DNA from: Chroococcus sp. CMT-3BRIN-NPC107
GTDB lineage: Bacteria; Cyanobacteriota; Cyanobacteriia; Cyanobacteriales; Chroococcidiopsidaceae
Length of the DNA stretch: 64,000 nucleotides
Direction of reading: 5' to 3'
Assembly (NCBI GenBank): GCA_019359635.1
Contig: JAHHGY010000010.1
Location: forward strand, 1-64,000
Shown here: positions 20,900 through 30,013 of the stretch, in pieces
Numbering within the stretch: the first letter of the stretch is position 1
Layout: each line of letters opens with the position of its first letter
The notes under the pieces: generated by a model
What the model was told of the DNA's origin: nothing
Seen by the model: only the letters and a program-made list of their open reading frames with translations
Database searches by the model: none
Program-made: the position numbers and the translations under genes

Positions 20900-22495
20900 A
20901 TGATAAAACAATTGGCGTGGACGATGGGGGGATTGAGTGCGATTTCTTTGGCTAGTAATCCAGTTTTGGCGCTACAAACTGCTACTTCTATTGGAGAATC
21001 AGGAATTGATGCTTTGCGTTTGCACCAACTACCTTACGATCTAATCGGGCGAAAAATTAGTATTGGACAAGTAGAAATTGGTCGTCCCGGACAGTATGGC
21101 TTAGATAAAGCAGTATCGGGAAGAGCGATCGCCTTAGCAGGAGTATTTTTGCGCGATCGCCCCGCCAAAGCAAACGCTAACTTAGATCCCCATGCTCAAA
21201 ACGTTGCCAGTGTCATGATTAGTTCTGATAAAGCTATTCGCGGCGTAGCACCAGGCGCTAGGCTTTACTCTACGGCGGTGGGTTCCCTCAAAACTGGAGG
21301 TCAACCAGAGGAATGTTTATCAGCGCAGCACGTAGCCATGCAAAATGGTGGCGATGTTAGAGCCATAAATTTTAGCTTTGGGGAAACTTTAGAGCGCGAC
21401 CCAAGACTCAATGCCCGTTTAGATGGTAATGCTTTATTAACTCAGTGTATCGACTGGTCTAGTCGCTTTCACAATGTTTTGTATGCGATCGCTGGGAATC
21501 AAGGCAAGGGGGGTATTCCCATACCTACCGACAATTACAACGGTATTAATGTCGCTTTTAGCAGCCGTAGAGATGGAATTAAAGATGGAGTTTTTGATAA
21601 AGTAGATGTCTCTAATATCAGTGACATCAAAGTTGGGTTAGCAGGGAGATTAAACGGCAAAGAAGTAAACCTTGGCATTCGTCGCGCGATTGGACTCGTC
21701 GCACCGGGAAGTAATATTTCCTTACTCAATCCCAATGGTAAAGTAACTAAGGTAACAGGTACGAGTTTTGCTGTGCCTCACGTTACAGCAACAGTTGCCT
21801 TATTGCAAGAATACGGCGACAAACAATTGCGTGCCAAAACAAATAATTGGAGTTTGAACGCTCGTCGCCAAGAAGTAATGAAAGCTGTGATGCTAAATTC
21901 TGCCGACAAAGTGCAAGATTCTGGCGACTCTCTGCGTTTGGGAATGACCAAAACTATTATTGATAAGCAAAATCAAGATTGGACGGCTTCCGATGCTTAT
22001 AGCGATCCCAAGATTCCCCTCCACGCCCAAATGGGAACTGGGCAACTCAACGCTTTTCGCGCCTTTCAGCAATTTAGTCTAGGAGAATGGCAACCGGCGG
22101 CGGCGATTCCTGCCATTGGGTGGGATTACGGTTCAGTTAGCGCCAATTCGGTGCAAGAGTATGTATTAGCTAAACCTTTAGGGCAGGGTAGTTTTGTATC
22201 GGTGACTTTAGCTTGGAATCGATTGGTCGAGCTAAACGATAATAATAAAAACCAGCAGTACGATCTCGGAGAGACTTTTAGCGATCGCGGTTTAAATAAC
22301 TTAGACCTTTATTTAGTTAGCACTGAATCTAATAACGCTGCTAGTAGTATCTGCACCTCTATTAGCGCTGTTGATAGTGTAGAGCATATTTTTTGCCCGG
22401 TTCCAACTCCTGGCAAATACAAAATCCGCGTTCAATATTCCCAACAAGTCAACGAAGCAACTCAAGCTTATGCTCTGGCTTGGTGGACTCCTTAA
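20900..22495 (+). CDS. S8 family (subtilisin-like) serine peptidase, divergent
   Basis: DPHAQNVASVM (His region), LYAIAGNQG, VTGTSFAVPHVTATVALL (Ser motif); signal-like N-terminus. Confidence 0.8.
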   Translation: MIKQLAWTMGGLSAISLASNPVLALQTATSIGESGIDALRLHQLPYDLIGRKISIGQVEIGRPGQYGLDKAVSGRAIALAGVFLRDRPAKANANLDPHAQNVASVMISSDKAIRGVAPGARLYSTAVGSLKTGGQPEECLSAQHVAMQNGGDVRAINFSFGETLERDPRLNARLDGNALLTQCIDWSSRFHNVLYAIAGNQGKGGIPIPTDNYNGINVAFSSRRDGIKDGVFDKVDVSNISDIKVGLAGRLNGKEVNLGIRRAIGLVAPGSNISLLNPNGKVTKVTGTSFAVPHVTATVALLQEYGDKQLRAKTNNWSLNARRQEVMKAVMLNSADKVQDSGDSLRLGMTKTIIDKQNQDWTASDAYSDPKIPLHAQMGTGQLNAFRAFQQFSLGEWQPAAAIPAIGWDYGSVSANSVQEYVLAKPLGQGSFVSVTLAWNRLVELNDNNKNQQYDLGETFSDRGLNNLDLYLVSTESNNAASSICTSISAVDSVEHIFCPVPTPGKYKIRVQYSQQVNEATQAYALAWWTP

Positions 22496-22606
22496 TTTAT
22501 TGCCGTTACCAAAATAGTAACTAAAGCGCGATCGTCTCATAAAAATGCCATAGTAAGAGCTTAATGAATTTTAACGTCCCGGTGGCGGTATAAATTTAAG
22601 GTACTT

Positions 22607-22810
22607 ATGAATCAGCAACCCCCAAGTCAAAAGACAAGTTTTTTGCATAGACGCTATGCAATTCGCTTAGGAAGACGGTACGCGCTATCGGCTGCAAGTG
22701 TAGTAATGCTGGGCTTTTCGGTCGCCGGGTACTCAAAGTTGGATGCTTCAACAGTCCTATTTACCAATCCTCCATCTTCAACACAACAGCAATTGCGCGA
22801 TCGCCTTTAA
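22607..22810 (+). CDS. Small hypothetical protein
   Basis: 67 aa ORF with one hydrophobic segment (ALSAASVVMLGFSVAGYS). Confidence 0.4.
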   Translation: MNQQPPSQKTSFLHRRYAIRLGRRYALSAASVVMLGFSVAGYSKLDASTVLFTNPPSSTQQQLRDRL

Positions 22811-22814
22811 CAAA

Positions 22815-23972
22815 TTAATCTGTTGCTAGTTTTTTTAGCTGTGGTGGTACTACTTCAACGGTAGTTTGACTTGCATCGCTTTCTAATTGACCTGTTTCTG
22901 TAGAAACCTCCCCATTATTGCGTCCGCGTAACGCGCTTAAAGCAGTTTTGATCACAACAGCCGAAGGTACGGCAACAATTACCCCCAATAACCCCCCAAC
23001 TCGCGCCCCAGTTAACACAGATATTAAGATCCAGACAGGATTTAACCCGGTAACGCTACCCAAAATTCGGGGAGCAACTAAGTTTTCGAGAATTTGTTGG
23101 ACAATTACCGCCGCAATTAATACCCGCGAACCCAACCAAAAATCTTGTAAAGCGACAAGTAAAGTAGTAGTAATAATTCCTACAGTTCCCCCAAAGGGAA
23201 TCAGCGCCATAATACCGATAGTTAAGCCAAATAGCAGCCCAAAAGGAACTTTTAGCCACAAAAAGGTCGGAATCAAGGCAAAAGCCATGCAAGTACCAAA
23301 AATTAGCTGTCCGATGAAGAAATTTTGAAAACTCAGGCGCAAGGTTTGCGAAAACGGTTGGCGAATTTTAGCTGGCAGCCATTCGATTAAACTTTGCCAC
23401 AAACTATCGCCATGCTGTAATAAATAAAAAGCCAAAACCATTGTCAGTACAAAGTCTAGCAAGCTAGTAACAGTAAGTACCGCTAAATTTAATACTTGCG
23501 ATGCGATTTGTTGCAACTGTCCTTTGAGGCGATCGTTAATTTGGACGAGTAACGCATCTAGATTGAGGGGAAAACCTTGATTATCTGCCCATTGATTCAA
23601 TAGTAGTAACTGATAGCGTCCCGAATCAATCCATTCTGGCAACCGAATTACCAATTGTTGAGCTTGGGTAAGCACTAAGGGAACTAAAGTTACTCCCAAT
23701 GCCAGCAAAATTGATAACGCTGCCAAAAATACCAAAATTGCCACTTGTTCGCGTTTAGCGCCTTTGCTTTCCATCCAGCTAACCGGATAATTGAGCAAAA
23801 ACGCCAATAGCGAAGCACCCACCAAAATTACGATTAGGGAGTTGAAATAGTTAAAAATAGAAGAAACTGCCCAAGCGTTAAGTACGATTAAAGGAGCTAC
23901 AAGCGCGATCGCGGTCAATCGCCCTCCTAGAGTCATTCCTTGCCACCATCCAAGTATTATGCGTTTCTGCAT
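22815..23972 (-). CDS. AI-2E family (PerM-type) transporter
   Basis: Multi-TM; LIPFGGTVGIITTTLLVALQDF, QQILENLVAPRILGSVTGLNPVWILISVLTGARVGGLLGVIVAVP. Confidence 0.92.
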   Translation of the reverse strand: MQKRIILGWWQGMTLGGRLTAIALVAPLIVLNAWAVSSIFNYFNSLIVILVGASLLAFLLNYPVSWMESKGAKREQVAILVFLAALSILLALGVTLVPLVLTQAQQLVIRLPEWIDSGRYQLLLLNQWADNQGFPLNLDALLVQINDRLKGQLQQIASQVLNLAVLTVTSLLDFVLTMVLAFYLLQHGDSLWQSLIEWLPAKIRQPFSQTLRLSFQNFFIGQLIFGTCMAFALIPTFLWLKVPFGLLFGLTIGIMALIPFGGTVGIITTTLLVALQDFWLGSRVLIAAVIVQQILENLVAPRILGSVTGLNPVWILISVLTGARVGGLLGVIVAVPSAVVIKTALSALRGRNNGEVSTETGQLESDASQTTVEVVPPQLKKLATD

Positions 23973-24065
23973 TTGCCTACTGCCGGATAAAAATCATCGA
24001 ATTTGCTCAAGCGGTCTTATTATCTCTAAATTCACCTCTTAAACTCATCCCCCCACTTCAGGATC

Positions 24066-24476
24066 TTGGCAAACAATATGAAAAATAACGTGGAACCCAC
24101 CGATAACCTAGACCTCAAGCACTTACAGTTATTTTTATATTTAATCCCAATATTTGGTTTTTTTCCGTCTTTATGGACGCTCTACCAAGGTGACGCTGCC
24201 AATAAAGAGCAATTAAAAGTCAGTCGTTTGTCTGTAACTCTAGCAGGTAGCTGGATGGCGGGTTATTTATTGCTGGGAATGGGAGCAGAAAATTTAGAAT
24301 TTTTATCTTTGCGGCTACTAATATTAAATACTTTTCTCACTTCTAGCTACTTTTTGGTCAGTATGATGTTAATGATTCGCCTCTATCAGCATAAACCTGT
24401 GCGTTTACCAGGGTTTAGCAAATTAGCGAACCAAATAGATCGGCCTTTGTCTTCAACCGATAGCAAAAATCTTTGA
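24066..24476 (+). CDS. Membrane protein of unknown function
   Basis: 136 aa, several hydrophobic segments. Confidence 0.65.
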   Translation: MANNMKNNVEPTDNLDLKHLQLFLYLIPIFGFFPSLWTLYQGDAANKEQLKVSRLSVTLAGSWMAGYLLLGMGAENLEFLSLRLLILNTFLTSSYFLVSMMLMIRLYQHKPVRLPGFSKLANQIDRPLSSTDSKNL

Positions 24477-24651
24477 AATTCTGCCCTATTTTACGTAAAA
24501 TTGCAGTTTGCTAGTCAAATATAATCCAAGTAAACTTTTTCTTGAAGGCATCCGTCGAATAGTTAAGCTTTCTGCTAAAGATTGCTTATTTAGCACGTTT
24601 AGCGAATAATTATTGGCTAAATGCTGCAATTATTTTTTGGTTTAATCAAGT

Positions 24652-26073
24652 GTGAGGAAGTCTGTGGCAGTTCAGAAACATTCAGAGCGGAAGTCTCCTT
24701 CAATAAATTCGGCAAAAGTTATTAAAAAATCGTCTCGTTCTCAGACTGGGCGCTGGTTGTGGTTTTGGGCAGGTTTAACGGGTGTCGCTATGGTTTCAGC
24801 CACCGCCGGAGCGCTACTTGCAGTTTCTTTGTCTAGTACGCCTTTGATGCAAGCCCAACTTAGCCCAGAGCAAGAAGCTATATTTGGTAAAGGCGATCGC
24901 TTCTCTCGCGGTGGTTTAAGGCTTTCGGAACTAACTCGCCCGGTAAACATCTTAGTTTTGGGGGTAAAAGTCCTCACCTCCGATGTTAGCAATCCTCCCA
25001 CTGGCAGCGATAAGTTGGGCTATCATGCCACGATTAATTCCTTTGAAGGGCTTTCCGATACAATGCTATTGCTGCGTTTTGACCCCGCAACCAAAAAATT
25101 AGCCGTCCTTTCAATTCCTAGAGATACCCGTGTAGCAGTGGAAGGACACAGCTTTAATAAGATAAATTCGGCAAACTATCGTGGGGGTCCGGCTCTTAGC
25201 GCTCAAGCTACTAGCGAACTATTAAACGGCGCACCGATAGATCGCTATGTCAGAATTAATGTCCAAGGGATAGAAAAGCTCATTGATGCTTTAGGTGGAG
25301 TAACGGTTTTCGTTCCCAAAGATATGAAGTATCAAGATGATAGCCAGCACTTGTACATCAACCTTAAAGCCGGAAAACAGCATCTTAATGGCGACCAGGC
25401 ATTACAGTTTCTCCGCTTTCGTTATGATGAAAATGGAGATATTGGGCGGATTCAGAGGCAGCAAATCCTCATGCGCTCTTTAATGGAACAGGCTCTAAAT
25501 CCTACTATTGTGACGCGAGTACCAAAAATATTAGAGGTGATTCAGTCACACATTGACACTAATTTGAATATTCAAGAATTAATGGCGTTAGTAGGTTTTG
25601 GCGTACAAACAAAACGCGCTGATGTTCAAATGTTGCTAGTTCCAGGGCGTTTTAGCACCCCAGGAGAATACAGCGCTAGTTATTGGCTACCCGATGGCGA
25701 TCGCATCGCAACGATGATGACTCAGTATTTTAATGTCCCCGCCGAGGGAATGCAAGCAACCACCGATCCGGCAAGGTTAAGGGTGGCAATCCAAGATAGT
25801 ACGGGGAGCGATCGCGCGGTTCAATCTTTGGTAAGCTCTTTAGCGGCAGCTGGCTATCGTAATGTGTATGTTGCTAGACGCTGGAGCGAACCCTTGGATG
25901 TAACTCATATTGTTGCCCAGCAAGGGGATGGTAATAGCGCTCAAACCATTCGTCAAGCGCTAAATCTCGGAGAAGTGCGCGTCGAAAGTACAGGCAATCT
26001 CCAATCTGACATCACAATTCAACTAGGACAAGATTGGCTAAAAAAACAAGCACAGCTTAGGCAAGTAAATTAA
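24652..26073 (+). CDS. LytR-CpsA-Psr (LCP) family protein with LytR C-terminal domain
   Basis: NILVLGVKVL, GLSDTMLLLRFDPATKKLAVLSIPRDTRV, INSANYRGG, QALQFLRFRYDENGDIGRIQRQQ. Confidence 0.93.
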   Translation: MRKSVAVQKHSERKSPSINSAKVIKKSSRSQTGRWLWFWAGLTGVAMVSATAGALLAVSLSSTPLMQAQLSPEQEAIFGKGDRFSRGGLRLSELTRPVNILVLGVKVLTSDVSNPPTGSDKLGYHATINSFEGLSDTMLLLRFDPATKKLAVLSIPRDTRVAVEGHSFNKINSANYRGGPALSAQATSELLNGAPIDRYVRINVQGIEKLIDALGGVTVFVPKDMKYQDDSQHLYINLKAGKQHLNGDQALQFLRFRYDENGDIGRIQRQQILMRSLMEQALNPTIVTRVPKILEVIQSHIDTNLNIQELMALVGFGVQTKRADVQMLLVPGRFSTPGEYSASYWLPDGDRIATMMTQYFNVPAEGMQATTDPARLRVAIQDSTGSDRAVQSLVSSLAAAGYRNVYVARRWSEPLDVTHIVAQQGDGNSAQTIRQALNLGEVRVESTGNLQSDITIQLGQDWLKKQAQLRQVN

Positions 26074-26984
26074 TTTACCTTTTCTTCAATCCATTCTTGC
26101 AAAATTGGATTGACTAATTCCGGTGCTTCATCTTGGGGACAATGCCCTACCCCTTCTAAAGGAATAAACTTTTTGACTTGAGGAAACTTGGCTAATTCTC
26201 GCCCTAATTCTACTGGCTCCCAAGGGTCGGCAGTTCCCCAAAGCATAATAGCTGGGCATGGCAACACTGCTAATAGGTCTTCGGGTAAGGGGCCTTGTCC
26301 GTAAGCAGTAAAAGCAACAAACACCGCTAAAGCGCCAGGATCGCGGGCTGGAGCCATTAAAATATCTACTAATTCGTCGGTTACAGCTTCGGGGTGGGCG
26401 TAAGCTTGCAACAAAATTTTACGGACGGTTTGCGGTTTGGCGATTTGATTGAAAAAAAACTGACTAATAGGTTTAATTGATAGCAATTTTTGCACTAAAG
26501 GCGCTCCAAAACGGCGATACCAAGGCAAGTTTTGACGTTTGCGATCGTGCAGTAGTCGCAATGAACAATTGATTAAAGCAACTCCTAGGGTGTTTTCTGG
26601 TGCGTATACCGCCGCTTGCATTGCAGCAATACAGCCAATGGAGTTACCAATTAACAAAACTGGTTCGCCAACAACTTCAGTGCAAAAATCAGCAATTTGC
26701 CGTCCCCAAGTTTCAAAAGAGTAGGTTACTTGTTCTCCTGGTTTAAGTTCGCCGGGAATTGGCTTTGCAGACGTGCCAAAGCCAATTAAATCGATCGCAT
26801 ACACGCGGGCAAATTGAGCTAATACAGGGATATTATGCCGCCAGTGCCACCAAGAAGCGCCAAAACCATGAATTAGCACCACGGCAGGTCCTCGATCGCC
26901 TTGGGCTTGGTAACAAACAGGGAAACCTTGCCAAGTCCAAGTTTTAGTTGTGGTATTTGAGAGAATAGAAGTAGAAGTTGTCAT
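26070..26984 (-). CDS. Alpha/beta fold hydrolase
   Basis: VVLIHGFGASWWHWRHNIPVLAQ, GNSIGCIAAMQAA, LWGTADPWEPVELG, GVGHCPQDEAPELVNP. Confidence 0.9.
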   Translation of the reverse strand: MTTSTSILSNTTTKTWTWQGFPVCYQAQGDRGPAVVLIHGFGASWWHWRHNIPVLAQFARVYAIDLIGFGTSAKPIPGELKPGEQVTYSFETWGRQIADFCTEVVGEPVLLIGNSIGCIAAMQAAVYAPENTLGVALINCSLRLLHDRKRQNLPWYRRFGAPLVQKLLSIKPISQFFFNQIAKPQTVRKILLQAYAHPEAVTDELVDILMAPARDPGALAVFVAFTAYGQGPLPEDLLAVLPCPAIMLWGTADPWEPVELGRELAKFPQVKKFIPLEGVGHCPQDEAPELVNPILQEWIEEKVN

Positions 26985-27053
26985 GAAATGAATTAAGGTG
27001 CGATCGCTCTTTTCATTGTGACAAACTCCTAGCTTCTAAGAAAAAGCTCTAAG

Positions 27054-27887
27054 TTATTTCTCCACCGGAGCATCAGGAATGCGGCTCCACTGGTTCCAAG
27101 AACCATCGTAGTTACGAACGTTTGGATAACCTAGTAAGTATTTCAAGACAAACCACGTATAACCAGAGCGCCCACCAATAGCACAGTAGGGAAAGACTTG
27201 TTTATCTGCTGTAATTCCTTTACTGCGGTAAAGTGTCTGCAATTCGTCCATCGACTTAAAAGTTCCATCAGCGTTTAGAGTGTGGATAAATTCAAGATGA
27301 ACGGAGCTTGGAATATGCCCGGCGCGTTCTATTCCTTCTGGTGGCTGCATCATAAAATATTCGCCAGAGTATTCTTGCAACGATCGCACATCCAGTAATA
27401 CGCGATCGCTTTGACCAATTGACGAAAGAACTTCCTCTGGCAATACTCGTAAACTACTATCAACAGGTTTAGCATGATACTGAACCAGGAGAAAACTGGC
27501 TAATTCTGCACTAACTGGGCGACCTTCAGCTATCCATTTTTGATGTCCGCCGTTGAGAACTCGGACATCAAGATGTCCAAATAATTTTAAGAGCCAAAAG
27601 ATCCAGGCTCCGGTTCCTGGATAGCTACTGTAAGCAACAACTGTTGTATCGTTGGCAATTCCAGAACGTGAAAGTAATTTTTCTATAGAAACTGGGTCGA
27701 GATTTATGCTTAGATCAGGCAGTAGCAAGTCAGCAAAAATATGCCAAAAAACTGCTCCAGGAATATGAGCATTTGTATATAATTCTAGCCTAGTATCTAC
27801 TTCTACCACTCGGACATTAGGATCGCCCAACCGACTTGCAAGCCATTGAGTATCGACTAAAACTTCAGGATGAGCATACTGAGGCAT
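27054..27887 (-). CDS. Sulfurtransferase (two rhodanese domains)
   Basis: VRVVEVDTRLELYTNAHIPGAVF, VVAYSSYPGTGAWIFWLLKLFGH, FPYCAIGGRSGYTWFVLKYLLGYPNVRNYDGSWNQW. Confidence 0.92.
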   Translation of the reverse strand: MPQYAHPEVLVDTQWLASRLGDPNVRVVEVDTRLELYTNAHIPGAVFWHIFADLLLPDLSINLDPVSIEKLLSRSGIANDTTVVAYSSYPGTGAWIFWLLKLFGHLDVRVLNGGHQKWIAEGRPVSAELASFLLVQYHAKPVDSSLRVLPEEVLSSIGQSDRVLLDVRSLQEYSGEYFMMQPPEGIERAGHIPSSVHLEFIHTLNADGTFKSMDELQTLYRSKGITADKQVFPYCAIGGRSGYTWFVLKYLLGYPNVRNYDGSWNQWSRIPDAPVEK

Positions 27888-27938
27888 AGGTTTTGGTGCG
27901 TTAGAGGACTAAGGCTAAAATAAGATTAATAGCCCTAC

Positions 27939-28045
27939 TCAGCCCAGTCCTCGATCGGGTACACTTTGGCAATTATGACAAGTCTTCTCCAACTATTATT
28001 TCAAGCGATCGCCTAAGCAAAAAACGAACGCCAATGAGCGATCGC
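27939..28045 (+). pseudogene. Decayed duplicate of the promoter and 5' end of the LuxR-type regulator at 29254
   Basis: 28 bp identical (TCAGCCCAGTCCTCGATCGGGTACACTT at 27939-27966 and 29226-29253), then MTSLLQLLFQAIA*AKNERQ* vs MTSFLQPLFQVIAQSKNEHQ. Confidence 0.85.
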
Positions 28046-28059
28046 ACCATCTCTACGGC

Positions 28060-28488
28060 TCAAACTGCCTCAGCCTCAATATGTTTGGACGATAAACTAC
28101 GCGATACACGATGAACAAGGCTTGAAGAAACATAGAGTAACGTGAATCCAATTAGAGGATGGAGTACTTCTAGGTGGAGAGGAGTTTTGAGATGAATGCT
28201 GGCAAATTGTAGTCCAAGCAACACGGGTAGACTGACAGTAAGCGATCGCACTTTGTTTGAAAAAGGGACGATAAACGCCCATCCCAGTAAGACTAAAGAT
28301 AGCCCACTGTACCCTCTCACTAGCCAAACATGAATATTCCACCACGCAGGATCGTTGAAGTAAGCAACCCCAACCGTTAATAACTGAGCAATCAAGCAGA
28401 GATTAAAGACGATTGAAGCCGCATAAAAACCGATTTGTACCCAAAGCGTGGAAGTGCGATCGCGGCTGGTTTCCGAATTTGTGGTCAT
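28060..28488 (-). CDS. Membrane protein, DUF6220-like
   Basis: 142 aa, four hydrophobic segments. Confidence 0.6.
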   Translation of the reverse strand: MTTNSETSRDRTSTLWVQIGFYAASIVFNLCLIAQLLTVGVAYFNDPAWWNIHVWLVRGYSGLSLVLLGWAFIVPFSNKVRSLTVSLPVLLGLQFASIHLKTPLHLEVLHPLIGFTLLYVSSSLVHRVSRSLSSKHIEAEAV

Positions 28489-28498
28489 ATCAAACTGC

Positions 28499-29164
28499 CT
28501 ATTTTATTTCTAAACCCAGTGTTCCCACAGCATATAATCTTGCCTTACTCACTAAATCAGCCCCCGCTTTTTCGGGTGAACCCACGTCGAATGGAGGCGA
28601 TGGATTGTACTCCAACATTAGTTGCGTCATTTTAGCGATTTCCTCACCACAAAGTATTCCAGCAATCGTTAGACCAAAATCAATGCCTGCTGTAACACCC
28701 CCGCCTGTGATGCGATTTCGGTCAATTACAACTCGCTCGGTTCCGACTTCAACTCCTAGCTGTGCCAGTTGTTCGCGCATCATCCAGTGAGTAGCCGCTC
28801 GATAGCCTTGGAGCAGTCCGGCTTTCGCTAGAAACTCAGATCCGCCGCACACAGAGGTTACAAATTTTGCGGTGCTACCTTGCTTCTGGAGAAATTCAAG
28901 CACTTTTGGATCGTCTACTACTGCCATTTGTCCTAAGCCGCCGCCGATACAGATAACGTCTAAGGACGGGCAATTTTCAAAAGTAGTATCTGGCAAAATC
29001 ATCATTCCGTCATCGGTTTCGATCGGGTCTAGCGTTTTCCACAGGCGGTGAAGCTGGACACCAGGGAGCGCACTAAAAACTTGTTGGGGACCCACAATAT
29101 CGAGGGTCGTCATGCCGGGATAAATTACTAAACCAATAACTATGTGTTTTTGTGAGTTAGTCAT
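28499..29164 (-). CDS. DJ-1/PfpI family protein (isonitrile hydratase-like)
   Basis: IGLVIYPGMTTLDIVGPQQVFSALPG, VTSVCGGSEFLAKAGLLQGYRAATHW, GGGVTAGIDFGLTI. Confidence 0.9.
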   Translation of the reverse strand: MTNSQKHIVIGLVIYPGMTTLDIVGPQQVFSALPGVQLHRLWKTLDPIETDDGMMILPDTTFENCPSLDVICIGGGLGQMAVVDDPKVLEFLQKQGSTAKFVTSVCGGSEFLAKAGLLQGYRAATHWMMREQLAQLGVEVGTERVVIDRNRITGGGVTAGIDFGLTIAGILCGEEIAKMTQLMLEYNPSPPFDVGSPEKAGADLVSKARLYAVGTLGLEIK

Positions 29165-29253
29165 AAATCAATTGTCCTAATGGCGCTTATTGGGAATAAA
29201 ACTAGAATAGGAGTAATAACCCTGTTCAGCCCAGTCCTCGATCGGGTACACTT

Positions 29254-29928
29254 ATGACCAGTTTTCTGCAACCATTATTTCAGGTGATCGCACAATCAAA
29301 AAACGAACACCAATTGCGATCGCACGTTGTAGAAACAGGACGCGAATATTTCCAAGCGAAACGTTGTGGTGTATTTTTTTTCGACCGCCTCAATATCCCG
29401 AAAACGATGCAATTGGCGCTATCTATTGAATACAATCCTGTTGTACGCTACCTTGTAGAACGTCATGCTCCGATACATGATGGTTTAGTGGTATCTCCCA
29501 AAACCTGGCGATTGATTTGTCCTCGCGCCGATCATTGGTACGTTATGGCAGGTCCTATCGTTAGTAGCGGTCAATTAGTTGGAGCCGTAGGTTTTACCCG
29601 CGAACAGATTAGTCCTGCTTTTGATGACCAAAATCTAGCAGACTTGAGTGCGCTATGTTTGCATTTATCTACTTGGGTGGCAACAGTACGTTCTCAACCT
29701 CCACAAAAGCTAGAAAGCGATTTCTTAACTCCTCGTGAATTACAAATTGCCCAATTAGTTGCTCAAGGACGGACAAATGCAGAAATTGGGGTGGAACTTT
29801 GGATTACCGAAAACTCTGTCAAGCAAGCCCTCAAAAGGATGTTTCGCAAACTTGAGGTTTCTTCCCGCGCCCAGATGACAGCGAATCTCCATACAAGGTT
29901 GCTCTCATCTAACAGTGTAGAGGTCTAA
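29254..29928 (+). CDS. LuxR family transcriptional regulator with GAF-like sensor domain
   Basis: C-terminal LTPRELQIAQLVAQGRTNAEIGVELWITENSVKQALKRMFRKLEVSSRAQMTANL. Confidence 0.88.
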   Translation: MTSFLQPLFQVIAQSKNEHQLRSHVVETGREYFQAKRCGVFFFDRLNIPKTMQLALSIEYNPVVRYLVERHAPIHDGLVVSPKTWRLICPRADHWYVMAGPIVSSGQLVGAVGFTREQISPAFDDQNLADLSALCLHLSTWVATVRSQPPQKLESDFLTPRELQIAQLVAQGRTNAEIGVELWITENSVKQALKRMFRKLEVSSRAQMTANLHTRLLSSNSVEV

Positions 29929-30013
29929 TCTATTGTTTCAATTTATGCAACTCGACACCTAAACTTCACAAGCTTTGGCTAGGCTAAACAAAAAAGCGGC
30001 TACTTTTGCCCTT

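Noticed and set aside
22918-23328. 136-aa plus-strand ORF antisense to the AI-2E transporter
   Set aside because: Low-complexity antisense of a membrane protein; no start context or family.
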